A stretch of DNA of 35,412 nt, from positions 1 to 35,412 of the forward strand of contig JAGLMJ010000001.1 in assembly GCA_023140095.1 (NCBI GenBank), in the 5' to 3' direction. A program made the position numbers and the translations under genes. Below are positions 9,550 to 17,405 of the stretch, one piece after another. This stretch comes from Candidatus Omnitrophota bacterium. Lineage in GTDB: Bacteria; Omnitrophota; Koll11; Zapsychrales; Zapsychraceae. The notes beneath the pieces are model-generated. The model had not been told where the DNA came from. It made no database searches and saw nothing but the letters and a program-made list of their open reading frames with translations. The number at the start of each line of letters is the position of its first letter. Positions within the stretch are counted from its first letter, which is position 1.

Positions 9550-9573
9550 ATTATCTGCAAAGATAGTATTGTT
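9550..9573. terminator. Weak bidirectional terminator candidate
   Basis: A 5-bp hairpin (TATCT/AGATA) between convergent genes, followed on the minus strand by ATTTTT. Weak and short. Confidence 0.3.
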
Positions 9574-9577
9574 TATC

Positions 9578-10507
9578 CTACCCTTGCCGTTTATCCCTAA
9601 CAAAATTGCTTCCTTCGATACTTTTAGCGTATTTCTTTAGTTCAGCGCCGATCTCGCTGATCTGGGCGACGTGCGTGATCGTTTGGGAAACATTGCTGAC
9701 AATGCCTATGGAAACAGCTAATAGGCCGAATCTTTGCTCGTTGCCTTGGCGGTCTTTCCCGCTGATATAGCCGAGATTGCAATCTTCTTCGCTGTAGAAC
9801 TTAGGTATTTTCTTGTCGAAATCATCTACAATTTTCTGGCATGCTTTGTTAATAAGGGCATCGTCCATAATAAAGATCATATCATCGCCGCCAATGTGGC
9901 CAACGAACGCATCGGGGCCCCCAACTTCCCGGACGAATTTAATGAGTATTCTTGCCATCTCCCGGATGACTTCATCCCCTTTTTCAAAACCGTAGACATC
10001 GTTGTAGACTTTGAATTTATCGAGGTCGGCATATCCGACGGCAAAGGGTTCCTTAGCGTCGATGTGGCGCTGGAACTCTTCCATGATCGAGGTATTGCCG
10101 GGCAAATGGGAAAGGGGGTTGGCATCGAGGCTGCTTTCCGTGCGCTTGAGGATCATCTTGATCCTTGCGAGCAATTCGCTTGGGTCGAACGGCTTGACAA
10201 TATAATCATCCGCGCCGGCCTCGATCCCGCCGATACGGTCATGAACTTCGCCCTTGCCGGTAAGCATAATGACGGGAATATGGCGCAGGAGAATATCTTT
10301 CTTTAAGGCTTTGCAGAATTCCCGCCCGTTCATCACCGGCATCATATAATCACAAATAATAAGGTCCGGGTTCTTTTGCTGGAGGACCTGCAGGCCTTCT
10401 TCGCCGTTATTGGCCTGAAAAACTTCATACTGTTCGGACAGGGTTAATTCGAGAACATCAAGGATGTCCGGGTCGTCGTCGATCGTTAGGACTTTCTCTT
10501 TTCTCAT
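9578..10507 (-). CDS. Response regulator with degenerate GGDEF domain
   Basis: A 309-residue protein. Residues 5-122 form a receiver domain with acidic cluster D10-D12, phosphoacceptor D53 (IICDYMMPVMNG), T83 and K105 (YIVKPF). Residues 130-300 form a GGDEF-type domain: LSHLPGN at 132-138, metal-binding D161 (YADLDKFKVYND) and the active-site loop at 206-210, which reads GGDDM instead of GG(D/E)EF. No RxxD inhibitory site is seen upstream of that loop. It may make c-di-GMP weakly, bind nucleotide without turnover, or be a pure signalling scaffold. It overlaps the kinase gene by 4 bases (ATGA), so the two are almost certainly a cognate pair. Confidence 0.88.
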   Translation of the reverse strand: MRKEKVLTIDDDPDILDVLELTLSEQYEVFQANNGEEGLQVLQQKNPDLIICDYMMPVMNGREFCKALKKDILLRHIPVIMLTGKGEVHDRIGGIEAGADDYIVKPFDPSELLARIKMILKRTESSLDANPLSHLPGNTSIMEEFQRHIDAKEPFAVGYADLDKFKVYNDVYGFEKGDEVIREMARILIKFVREVGGPDAFVGHIGGDDMIFIMDDALINKACQKIVDDFDKKIPKFYSEEDCNLGYISGKDRQGNEQRFGLLAVSIGIVSNVSQTITHVAQISEIGAELKKYAKSIEGSNFVRDKRQG

Positions 10508-12036
10508 AAGTTTTCTGCCTCTTGTTCACCGGGGTCGGCGCCTGTTGAAGATTGTTCCACCGGCAGGGTGAAATGAAATGTTGTGCCTTCTTTGAGTTTA
10601 CTTGTGATCCACATTCTTCCCTTATGGGCCTCAACGATTTTCTTGGCCAAAGACAGGCCTAGACCTGTGCCTTTGACATTTTGGTTGGTCGGGTTATCAA
10701 CCCGGTAGAATTCGTCGAATAACCGCACGATATCTTCTTCGGAGATCCCGATGCCGGTATCGGATACTTCGAGAGTGACGACTCCGTTATGCAAGCGCGC
10801 ATTAACGGAAATAGTGCCGCCCTCCGGCGTGAATTTGATCGCGTTGCTGATCAGGTTGATGAAGATACGGTCCGCTTGGCTGCTGTCGAGCATCATCTCG
10901 GGAATAGCTCCGTCAATATTTGAGGCCCAGTTGATGCCTTTTTCTTTCATTTGAGGGGTGAGAAGATCATGGATATTCTCGATCATATTGGCCAGGTTGC
11001 ATTTGCTCATGTTCATCTCGACACGGCCGGATTCTATCCTTGAGATATCGAGGAGATCATTGATCAGCTTGACCAAATTGTCTGAATGCGTATTGATCTT
11101 GCCGAGGCGCTCCCTGACTTTATCGGGGATGTTTCCTAATTTTCCCGCCATCAGAATGGAGGCGTATCCTTTAATGGAGGTCAAGGGCGTGCGCAATTCG
11201 TGGGAAACGGCGGAAATAAATTCGGATTTTGTCTTGCTGATATTTTGGACTTCTTTGAGCACGGATTCCAATTGGTTCGTCCGGTCATGGACTTTGGCTT
11301 CCAGGACCTGGCGCGAGCGGAACACCTGTTCGAATAATCGCGCATTTTCTAAGGTCTGTCCGATTTGACTGGCTAAGATGGAAATAAGTTCTTCATCTCC
11401 CTGCGTGACCCCCGCGGCATTAGATTGATCCCCAACGAAAACGAGGCCGATAATCCCTTTCTGCGAGAGAATGGGGGTAAAAACAAAATGTTCAATGCCA
11501 AAAAGCCGGGTAATGTATTCCCGTCTGGGTTTAGGGGAATTGATGGATGAGAACGTGTGCCCCTCCTTAAAAGAGGTGATCATGCTGCTGTCTTTTTCCA
11601 GGTCAGCAATAATAATAGGGATGCTTTCATCGGAAAAACCAAGAACCACGCGGCTGTGAAGCTTTTTTTCTTTATCATAGACAAGGATCAAGTTTTTCTC
11701 GAAAGTGAGATTAGCCGCAAGGGCCTGTTGAAGACGGGCAAAGATCTCGGCTTCATCCAAAGTGGTGCTGATCAAACGCGATATTTTCTGAAGGGCATCA
11801 AGGCCTCCAAGCCGTTTATCCAGTTCTTCTTGGGCTTTGTTGAGGTCCAGGTCCGTCTTGACGATCAATTTGGCCTGTTCATCCAGATTATCGAAAGACT
11901 TTTTTAATTTTGTGATGGAATTTTTGAGCTTGTTGACTTTTTCAGACTTGTCTATGATCAATAGCGCAAGGACACCAAGGGCTATAAAAATAAATAGACC
12001 GATCGATAAAAAGATATATGACGATGAACTGTCCAT
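10504..12036 (-). CDS. GAF-domain sensor histidine kinase
   Basis: A 510-residue membrane-anchored kinase. One transmembrane helix lies at about 7-28. A coiled coil (about 30-90) follows, then a GAF domain (about 90-235), a second coiled stretch, HisKA with the phosphorylated His H279 (SAVSHELRTPLTS) and a HATPase_c domain with N box (NLISNAIKFTPEGG), DTGIGI and GTGLGLSLAKKIV. With no extracellular loop, sensing is probably by the cytoplasmic GAF domain or by a partner. The FIST-domain gene lies upstream on the same strand and the response regulator overlaps downstream. No Shine-Dalgarno is visible before the ATG; a long hairpin (12049-12145) sits 12 bases upstream. Confidence 0.93.
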   Translation of the reverse strand: MDSSSSYIFLSIGLFIFIALGVLALLIIDKSEKVNKLKNSITKLKKSFDNLDEQAKLIVKTDLDLNKAQEELDKRLGGLDALQKISRLISTTLDEAEIFARLQQALAANLTFEKNLILVYDKEKKLHSRVVLGFSDESIPIIIADLEKDSSMITSFKEGHTFSSINSPKPRREYITRLFGIEHFVFTPILSQKGIIGLVFVGDQSNAAGVTQGDEELISILASQIGQTLENARLFEQVFRSRQVLEAKVHDRTNQLESVLKEVQNISKTKSEFISAVSHELRTPLTSIKGYASILMAGKLGNIPDKVRERLGKINTHSDNLVKLINDLLDISRIESGRVEMNMSKCNLANMIENIHDLLTPQMKEKGINWASNIDGAIPEMMLDSSQADRIFINLISNAIKFTPEGGTISVNARLHNGVVTLEVSDTGIGISEEDIVRLFDEFYRVDNPTNQNVKGTGLGLSLAKKIVEAHKGRMWITSKLKEGTTFHFTLPVEQSSTGADPGEQEAENL

Positions 12037-12048
12037 ATTATTTCTGGT

Positions 12049-12145
12049 TATAGTATTCGCAAAACAAATTCGTTAGTTTTGAAGGAGGCCTTTTCGTCTA
12101 AAGATAAAGTTTGAAAAGTTACGGATTTATATTGCGAATACTATA
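12049..12145 (-). promoter_or_regulatory. Long imperfect hairpin in the histidine kinase leader
   Basis: TATAGTATTCGCAA (12049-12062) and its exact reverse complement (12132-12145) enclose 69 bases. Pairing continues inward with interruptions (AAATTCGT against ACGGATTT) and outward as GGT with a one-base offset. The loop is about 30 bases. No U-run follows in either direction. Like the carA element, it sits just before a start codon lacking a visible Shine-Dalgarno. Confidence 0.65.
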
Positions 12146-12199
12146 CCTATAAACAGGGTTTCCTGTTAGATGCTTTATAAAATATGTTTTTCATGTAAA

Positions 12200-12208
12200 A
12201 TCATACCA
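12200..12208 (-). promoter_or_regulatory. Extended -10 promoter candidate for the kinase operon
   Basis: On the minus strand the bases read TGGTATGAT: TATGAT (12200-12205) preceded by TGG. No good -35 is seen. It would give a leader of about 155 bases that contains the long hairpin. Confidence 0.35.
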
Positions 12209-12250
12209 CAAAAGCCTCAAAAACGCCTAGACATATTGCAAATTCCGGGC

Positions 12251-13438
12251 CTAACCGATCGCTAAGACGACAATGCTTTCGTTTAAGAGATACGGCTTTT
12301 TGAATTTTTCAACCGTTTGGAACGGACAGATCTCCCCGTTTGCATACATCCCGATGATCGGGACGCTAACCCCAAAAATATGCTTAATGTTCTCGATCTC
12401 CTCAAAGGCCATCCGGCCTAATAGTTTTAGCCGTGCCATAGACTCAAAAATGATAATAAGATGGGGCTTCTTCCCTAAAAGCCCTTTTTGAGCCTCTTCA
12501 GCGGCATCAATGGCAGCTTGCTTACAAGAGTCTTTATTGCTGATCATGATGTGGACCTCTGCGCCTTGCGGGACGTCTCCCTGGCAAACGATGCTGCCGT
12601 CCGGTCGAATAGCAACAGTATTCCTTAAAAGATACTCGTTGCTTCCCTCGACAAAGATCCCCAATGGATAAAGGGTCGACATCTGTCCGAACTGGCCCGA
12701 ATGGAGGCCGGCAGCTTTATCGCCGAAATACTCCTCATAAAGGGCAGAAGCTTTTTTCCCGCTGATCGTTGTTATGATATTGCCTTCTGCTTTATCAATA
12801 ATCCGGGGTTTTCCAAGCGGGCGCCAACCATGATGGCAGCCAACACTAACGCTGGCATGCCCGCCGATGATCAGTCCTGCTGCGGCGTTCGTCAGGACAT
12901 TACCCTGAAATATCTGGAAAGTATCGGCAAAATGAAAATCATCGCAACTGCCAGCTCCTAGGATAGGGAAGACATTCCCGAAGATCTCCTGTATCCCTTT
13001 AAGAAGGACAGAAGTGTTTTCTAAACGTCCATCCACAAGAAACAAAAACGCCTGTCTGCTATGGCGCCCAAAGTCAGAAAGTGTGTTCCCTGCTAAAAGG
13101 TTTCCCGCCCGGTGGATATCCTTAGTGTTAAGACTATCAACAGAACCGGCCCCGAATTTCAGTTCATCTGAACTGACCGTCAGAACAGCTATGCCGCGAG
13201 TCTCAATTGAGCTGGAAAGAATAATGCCGGCGGTGGAGCATCCGATCATTTTGGCCTGGTTTAAGACCGTTTGAAGGGCAGGTAGTGTTTGATTGGGATC
13301 ATAATGAATGGTGCTGAAAATAATGGCGATATCGATCTGGTCAGCATTAAGGTTCGTTTTTGATCGAAAAGCGGCGTCTCTAGCCGCTGTTTCCGCATCT
13401 AGGGACTGGCTAAATCCGATACCGATCTGAGTTGTCAT
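12251..13438 (-). CDS. FIST N- and C-domain sensor protein
   Basis: A 395-residue soluble protein with a FIST_N domain (about 20-205, including IIFSTIHYDPN, IGCSTAGIILSS and PILGAGSCDDF) and a FIST_C domain (about 215-375, including YLLRNTVAIRPDGSIVC and IIGMYANGEICPF). FIST domains are predicted ligand-sensing modules, often fused to or encoded next to histidine kinases and cyclic-di-GMP enzymes. Here it is a separate polypeptide upstream of a GAF kinase and a receiver-GGDEF protein on the same strand, so it is the likely input component. The gap to the kinase is 214 bases, so it may have separate transcription. GGAG lies about 11 bases before the start. No signal peptide is seen. The ligand is unknown. 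Confidence 0.9.
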   Translation of the reverse strand: MTTQIGIGFSQSLDAETAARDAAFRSKTNLNADQIDIAIIFSTIHYDPNQTLPALQTVLNQAKMIGCSTAGIILSSSIETRGIAVLTVSSDELKFGAGSVDSLNTKDIHRAGNLLAGNTLSDFGRHSRQAFLFLVDGRLENTSVLLKGIQEIFGNVFPILGAGSCDDFHFADTFQIFQGNVLTNAAAGLIIGGHASVSVGCHHGWRPLGKPRIIDKAEGNIITTISGKKASALYEEYFGDKAAGLHSGQFGQMSTLYPLGIFVEGSNEYLLRNTVAIRPDGSIVCQGDVPQGAEVHIMISNKDSCKQAAIDAAEEAQKGLLGKKPHLIIIFESMARLKLLGRMAFEEIENIKHIFGVSVPIIGMYANGEICPFQTVEKFKKPYLLNESIVVLAIG

Positions 13439-13578
13439 AATATAGAGAACTCCTTATGAGCTTGTCATAACGCTTCAGAGCTATAGAGTAAGATTAATAT
13501 AAGTATAGCTTTTATTAGAAGAAATGAAAATTAAAAGTTAAGTATGTTCGGAGGTCTTTCGGGAGGAAGAATTTTATA

Positions 13579-13606
13579 TTGACCATGAGGAGAAATGTGA
13601 TATTAT
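13579..13606 (+). promoter_or_regulatory. Promoter of tRNA-Glu
   Basis: TTGACC (13579-13584), a 16-base spacer and TATTAT (13601-13606) with TGA before the -10. The start would fall about 9 bases before the tRNA. The rest of the 13439-13621 gap is AT-rich and holds only a likely minus-strand promoter for the FIST gene. Confidence 0.65.
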
Positions 13607-13621
13607 CTACAAAAGCTCTAG

Positions 13622-13698
13622 GCCCCCATCGTCTAGCCTGGTCAGGACATGTGGTTCTCAGCCATAAAACACCGGTTCAAATCCGGTTGGGGGTACCA
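13622..13698 (+). tRNA. tRNA-Glu (anticodon CTC)
   Basis: A tRNA of 77 bases with CCA encoded. The acceptor stem GCCCCCA pairs with TGGGGGT (one terminal G-T). The anticodon arm is TGTGG-TTCTCAG-CCATA with anticodon CTC, reading GAG codons. The T arm is ACCGG-TTCAAAT-CCGGT. A strong terminator follows at once. Confidence 0.9.
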
Positions 13699-13699
13699 T

Positions 13700-13731
13700 A
13701 AAAAATACTCACTTTATGTGGGTATTTTTTT
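13700..13731 (+). terminator. Intrinsic terminator after tRNA-Glu
   Basis: The 13-bp stem 13700-13712/13718-13730 has one G-U pair and a 5-base loop, and ends in a T-run. The A-rich left arm and T-rich right arm could make it work on both strands. Confidence 0.85.
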
Positions 13732-13732
13732 C

Positions 13733-13766
13733 TTGACAGAAGATTAGAATATGCTAATATTCTAAT
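13733..13766 (+). promoter_or_regulatory. arsR promoter with overlapping palindromic operator
   Basis: TTGACA (13733-13738), a 16-base spacer and TAATAT (13755-13760) with TGC before the -10. The perfect inverted repeat ATTAGAATAT (13743-13752) and ATATTCTAAT (13757-13766), spaced by GCTA, covers the spacer and -10. This is the size and placement expected for an ArsR/SmtB-family operator and implies autorepression. Confidence 0.8.
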
Positions 13767-13781
13767 TAATGGAGGGAAGCA

Positions 13782-14087
13782 ATGAATAAAAATGAAGGGA
13801 CGAGAACGTTTGATACGGCGGCGCGCATGCTTAAGGCCGTTGCGCATCCGGTCCGGATCAAGATCATTGATCATCTCAGCCGGGAAAAAAGACTTTCGGT
13901 CAATGAGCTAAAAGAAAAGTTGAATATTACCCAGTCCATGACCTCGCAGCACCTGGCCCAGTTGCGTAATACCGGGATATTAGGAAGCATAAAAGAGGCC
14001 AACGTCTGCTATTACTATATTTTCAATAAAAACGTGCTTAAACTCCTTGAATGCATCCAAAGGTGTTCTAAAAATAACAATATGTAG
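13782..14087 (+). CDS. ArsR/SmtB-family transcriptional regulator
   Basis: A 101-residue winged-helix repressor. LKAVAHPVRIKIIDHL (about 17-32) begins the fold and the recognition helix region is NITQSMTSQHLAQLRNTGIL (about 48-67). The alpha-3 ELCVCDL metal site of ArsR is absent. Cysteines occur at 76, 91 and 95; C91 and C95 lie on the last helix, where some relatives bind metal or sense thiol state. It lacks the N-terminal Cys of the BigR/SqrR dithiol switch. GGAGGG lies about 5 bases upstream of the ATG. The palindrome in its promoter implies that it represses itself and the envelope operon that follows. The inducer is unknown. Confidence 0.92.
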   Translation: MNKNEGTRTFDTAARMLKAVAHPVRIKIIDHLSREKRLSVNELKEKLNITQSMTSQHLAQLRNTGILGSIKEANVCYYYIFNKNVLKLLECIQRCSKNNNM

Positions 14088-14097
14088 GAGGCTGTCG

Positions 14098-16617
14098 ATG
14101 TTCAAAAAATTTATTTTATACACCCTCGGGCATCCTAAAAAGATCATGATCCTCAGCGCGGTACTCGTTGCGCTTTCTTTTATACAGTTCTCTCGGATCA
14201 AAGTGGACACGGACCCGGAGAACATGCTGCCGGAGACGGCCCCGGTGCGCGTTTTCCACCATGACACAAAAAAGGAATTCGGCCTTTATGACATCGTCGT
14301 TCTTGGCGTCGTTAACGACCATCACCCGCAAGGGGCCTTTAATGTTGAGACGCTCGGCAAAATTTACAATATTACCGAAAGCATCAAGAAGATCGACGGG
14401 GTGATCACCCGCGAGATCGTCGCGCTTTCGACGAAAGATAACATTGAGCAGGGAGACATTGGCAGCGTCAAGTTCAACTGGCTGATGGAATCTCCGCCGA
14501 AGACGCAAGAGGAAGCCCTGAAGATCCGGCGGCAGGCGGAAGACCATCCGATGTTTCAGGGCAGCGTTGTTTCGCAGGACGGCAAGGCGGTCGCGATTTA
14601 TGTCCCCATTGAGAAAAAAGATATCAGTTATGAAGTGGCCCGGGAACTTCGAAAGATCACAGAGCAGTATCAGGGGGAGGAAGAATATTATATTACTGGC
14701 CTTCCTGTCGCCGAGGACCAGTTCGGCGGGGAGATGTTCAAGCAGATGGCGATCTCGGCGCCCCTGGCAGGGTTGGTTATTTTTCTCTTAATGTGGTTCT
14801 TTTTTAAATCCGCGCAGCTGGTCGTCGCGCCGATGCTCGTTGCGGTCGCGACAGTGTTGATCGCGATGGGGCTATTGATAGGATTCGGTTTTCCTGTTCA
14901 TATTATGAGCTCCATGATCCCTATTTTTCTCATGCCGATCGCCGTCCTGGATTCTGTTCATATTCTAAGTGAGTTTTTTGACAAATATCATCAGTTCAAT
15001 GACCGCAAGAAAACCATGCTTTTTGTTCTGGAAGAATTGTTCAGCCCGATGCTCTTTACGTCGCTGACATCGGCGGTCGGATTTTTCTCGCTTTCATTCT
15101 CTCCGATCCCGCCCGTCCAGGTGTTCGGGGTCTTTGTGGCGGTCGGCGTCTTGATCGCGTGGGTCCTGACGCTTCTTTTGATCCCGGCCTATGTGATGCT
15201 TCTTAAAGAAAGTTCCTTTTCGCGTTTCGGCCGCGCGGAAACCGAGAAGAAGAACGGGATCCTTGATAAGAGCCTTGTCGGCCTGAAGAATGTTTGTATC
15301 AAGCATTACAGTAAGCTGCTTATGGCCACTGGTATTTTAGTCATTCTTTCTATATACGGCATTAGCCGCATCACGGTCAATGATAATCCTGTACGTTGGT
15401 TTACCAAAAATCATCCTATCCGGGTGGCTGACCGTGTTTTGAACGATCATTTCTCCGGGACCTATGAAGCCTATCTTGTGCTCGACGCTAAAGAGGAGGA
15501 AAAAGAGATCTTTATCATGCCGGAGATGCTTCGCTATATTGAGACGTTCCAGAAGGAAATGATCAAAAGCGGCAAGGTTGGGAAGACCACGTCTCTGGCC
15601 GATATTGTCAAGAAGGTGTACTATGAGCTTCTCGGCGGGGATAAAGCGAATAATGTGGTCCCTGGAACCAAGGCCGCGGTGGCGCAATGCCTGATCTCTT
15701 TTGAGAATTCGCACAAGCCGGATGACCTATGGCATTTAACGACTCCCGATTATTCTAAGGCCAATATATGGTTTCAACTCAAGAGCGGGGATAACAGGGA
15801 TATGAATAAGGTCGCGGAAATTGTTGAGCGCTATATTAAGGAAAATCCGCCGCCTTACGAGATCACCTATGATTGGGCCGGGCTGACGTATATCAATGTT
15901 GTGTGGCAGGATAATATGGTCGTCGGCATGCTGAAAAACTTTATGGGCAGTTTCATTATTGTGTTCTTCATGATGCTGTTCCTGTTCCGGTCGCCGGTCA
16001 AGGCGCTGATCTCGATGATCCCGCTGACGGTCACGATCCTTTTTATCTATGGCTTGCTCGGATTTGTCGGGAAAGATTATGATATGCCGGTCGCTGTTCT
16101 CTCAGCCTTGACGCTGGGCCTTTCGATCGATTTCGCGATCCACTTTATTCAGAGATCGGTTGAGGTCCAGCATGTCCGGAAGGACTGGAAGAGCACCGCC
16201 GAGGAGATGTTCGGCGGGCCGGGAAGGGCGATCGTGCGTAACGCCCTTGTCGTCGCTATCGGGTTCTTGCCGTTATTAGCCGCGCCTTTGGTGCCTTACA
16301 AGACGGTCGGGTTCTTTATGTTCAGCATTATGGCCGTATCGAGTTTTGCCACGCTGGTCATTCTGCCGTCGATCATTTCGGCGAACCCGGAGATTATTTT
16401 TGCACGCGCGGAAAAAGGCATAGGCTGCCACTGCGGACAATGCATCCTTGTTTCCTTATCTGTTGCCGTCGCCGTCGCCTATATTTTGCTCGGATACACG
16501 CCGCTTAAATGGCCCGTCACGGTGTTTATAACGATCGCCGTTATTGTTCTAGCTGCTGTTGCATGCCATTATGCGTCCAAAAGAAAACTTTGCTTAACAG
16601 GGGAGGGAGAAAAATGA
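14098..16617 (+). CDS. RND/MMPL-family exporter with extra C-terminal Cys segment
   Basis: An 839-residue inner-membrane transporter of the MMPL/HpnN-like RND branch. The first helix (about 17-35) and a periplasmic domain are followed by five helices (PLAGLVIFLLMWFFF to WVLTLLLIPAYVMLL), then the repeat: helix, periplasmic domain, and five more helices (GSFIIVFFMMLFLF to TLVILPSIIS). Relatives move lipids or hydrophobic compounds. After the normal twelfth helix come about 65 extra residues with C777, C779 and C782 (GCHCGQC) and two further hydrophobic segments. The ATG at 14098 follows TAGGAGG; the longer in-frame start at 14047 overlaps arsR. It overlaps the LolA-like gene by 4 bases. Confidence 0.9.
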   Translation: MFKKFILYTLGHPKKIMILSAVLVALSFIQFSRIKVDTDPENMLPETAPVRVFHHDTKKEFGLYDIVVLGVVNDHHPQGAFNVETLGKIYNITESIKKIDGVITREIVALSTKDNIEQGDIGSVKFNWLMESPPKTQEEALKIRRQAEDHPMFQGSVVSQDGKAVAIYVPIEKKDISYEVARELRKITEQYQGEEEYYITGLPVAEDQFGGEMFKQMAISAPLAGLVIFLLMWFFFKSAQLVVAPMLVAVATVLIAMGLLIGFGFPVHIMSSMIPIFLMPIAVLDSVHILSEFFDKYHQFNDRKKTMLFVLEELFSPMLFTSLTSAVGFFSLSFSPIPPVQVFGVFVAVGVLIAWVLTLLLIPAYVMLLKESSFSRFGRAETEKKNGILDKSLVGLKNVCIKHYSKLLMATGILVILSIYGISRITVNDNPVRWFTKNHPIRVADRVLNDHFSGTYEAYLVLDAKEEEKEIFIMPEMLRYIETFQKEMIKSGKVGKTTSLADIVKKVYYELLGGDKANNVVPGTKAAVAQCLISFENSHKPDDLWHLTTPDYSKANIWFQLKSGDNRDMNKVAEIVERYIKENPPPYEITYDWAGLTYINVVWQDNMVVGMLKNFMGSFIIVFFMMLFLFRSPVKALISMIPLTVTILFIYGLLGFVGKDYDMPVAVLSALTLGLSIDFAIHFIQRSVEVQHVRKDWKSTAEEMFGGPGRAIVRNALVVAIGFLPLLAAPLVPYKTVGFFMFSIMAVSSFATLVILPSIISANPEIIFARAEKGIGCHCGQCILVSLSVAVAVAYILLGYTPLKWPVTVFITIAVIVLAAVACHYASKRKLCLTGEGEK

Positions 16618-17405
16618 AAACGAAACTAGCTGTTTTTATGGCGCTTATGATGTTTAGTTGTGCCGGCGGCGCGTTCGCGGAAGAATTAAGCGTCGATCAA
16701 ATCATCGAGAAAGCCAATATTGCCGCGTATTACAGGGGAGCAGACGGCGTCTCGGATGTCCGTATGTCGATCACGGATTCCCAGGACAGAAAGCGCGTGC
16801 GGGAATTTAGGATCTTACGTCTTACCTTAGAACAAGGCGGAGACCAAAAATTCTATGTGTATTTTAAAAAGCCGGCGGATGTCTCTAAAATGGTGTTCAT
16901 GGTCTGGAAGCATTTGGACAGCGACGATGACCGGTGGCTTTATTTGCCGGCGTTGGATCTCGTGCGGCGTATCGCGGCCAGTGATAACCGTTCAAGCTTT
17001 GTCGGGTCGCATTTTGTCTACGAAGACGTTTCCGGCCGGGGCATTGAAGCGGACACGCACGAACTTATGGAAACGGACGACAAATATTATAAGATCAAGA
17101 ACGTGCCTAAGGACGTAAAGGGTGTTGAGTTTAAATATTATTTGATCTGGATCGACAAGACCGATTTTATTCCGATGAAAGCCGAATATTACAACGATCA
17201 GGACCAAATGGTTCGCACGATCGAAGCCCTGGAGGTCGAAGATATTGACGGTCATCCGACGGTAACAAGATCTCTGGCAAGGGACATGGAAAGAGGCGGT
17301 GAGACGACGATGGATTTTACGAATACCCGCTATGAAGTTGGCCTTACCGAGGATGTCTTTACGGAACGTTTCTTAAGAAGGGCTCCGGTGAAATGGATCA
17401 AATAA
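16614..17405 (+). CDS. LolA-like outer-membrane lipoprotein-sorting protein
   Basis: A 263-residue periplasmic protein. A signal peptide (MKTKLAVFMALMMFSCAGGAFA) precedes a LolA/LppX-like fold: SVDQIIEKANIAAYYRGADGVSDVRM, then FYVYFKKPADVSKMVFMVWKH, DDRWLYLPALDLVRRI and GSHFVYEDVSGR, typical of the LolA-like family encoded next to RND exporters. It probably carries a lipid or hydrophobic substrate between the exporter and the outer membrane. The ATG at 16614 overlaps the exporter stop (ATGA) and is preceded by GGGGAGGGAG. Its TAA overlaps the next start. The substrate is not known. Confidence 0.85.
   Translation: MKTKLAVFMALMMFSCAGGAFAEELSVDQIIEKANIAAYYRGADGVSDVRMSITDSQDRKRVREFRILRLTLEQGGDQKFYVYFKKPADVSKMVFMVWKHLDSDDDRWLYLPALDLVRRIAASDNRSSFVGSHFVYEDVSGRGIEADTHELMETDDKYYKIKNVPKDVKGVEFKYYLIWIDKTDFIPMKAEYYNDQDQMVRTIEALEVEDIDGHPTVTRSLARDMERGGETTMDFTNTRYEVGLTEDVFTERFLRRAPVKWIK

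Noticed and set aside
9734..10306. Long plus-strand open frame of 190 codons
   Set aside because: It is antisense to the receiver-GGDEF gene, has no family similarity and no start signals.
14047..14097. Longer N terminus for the RND exporter
   Set aside because: It overlaps arsR and a good Shine-Dalgarno precedes the ATG at 14098.
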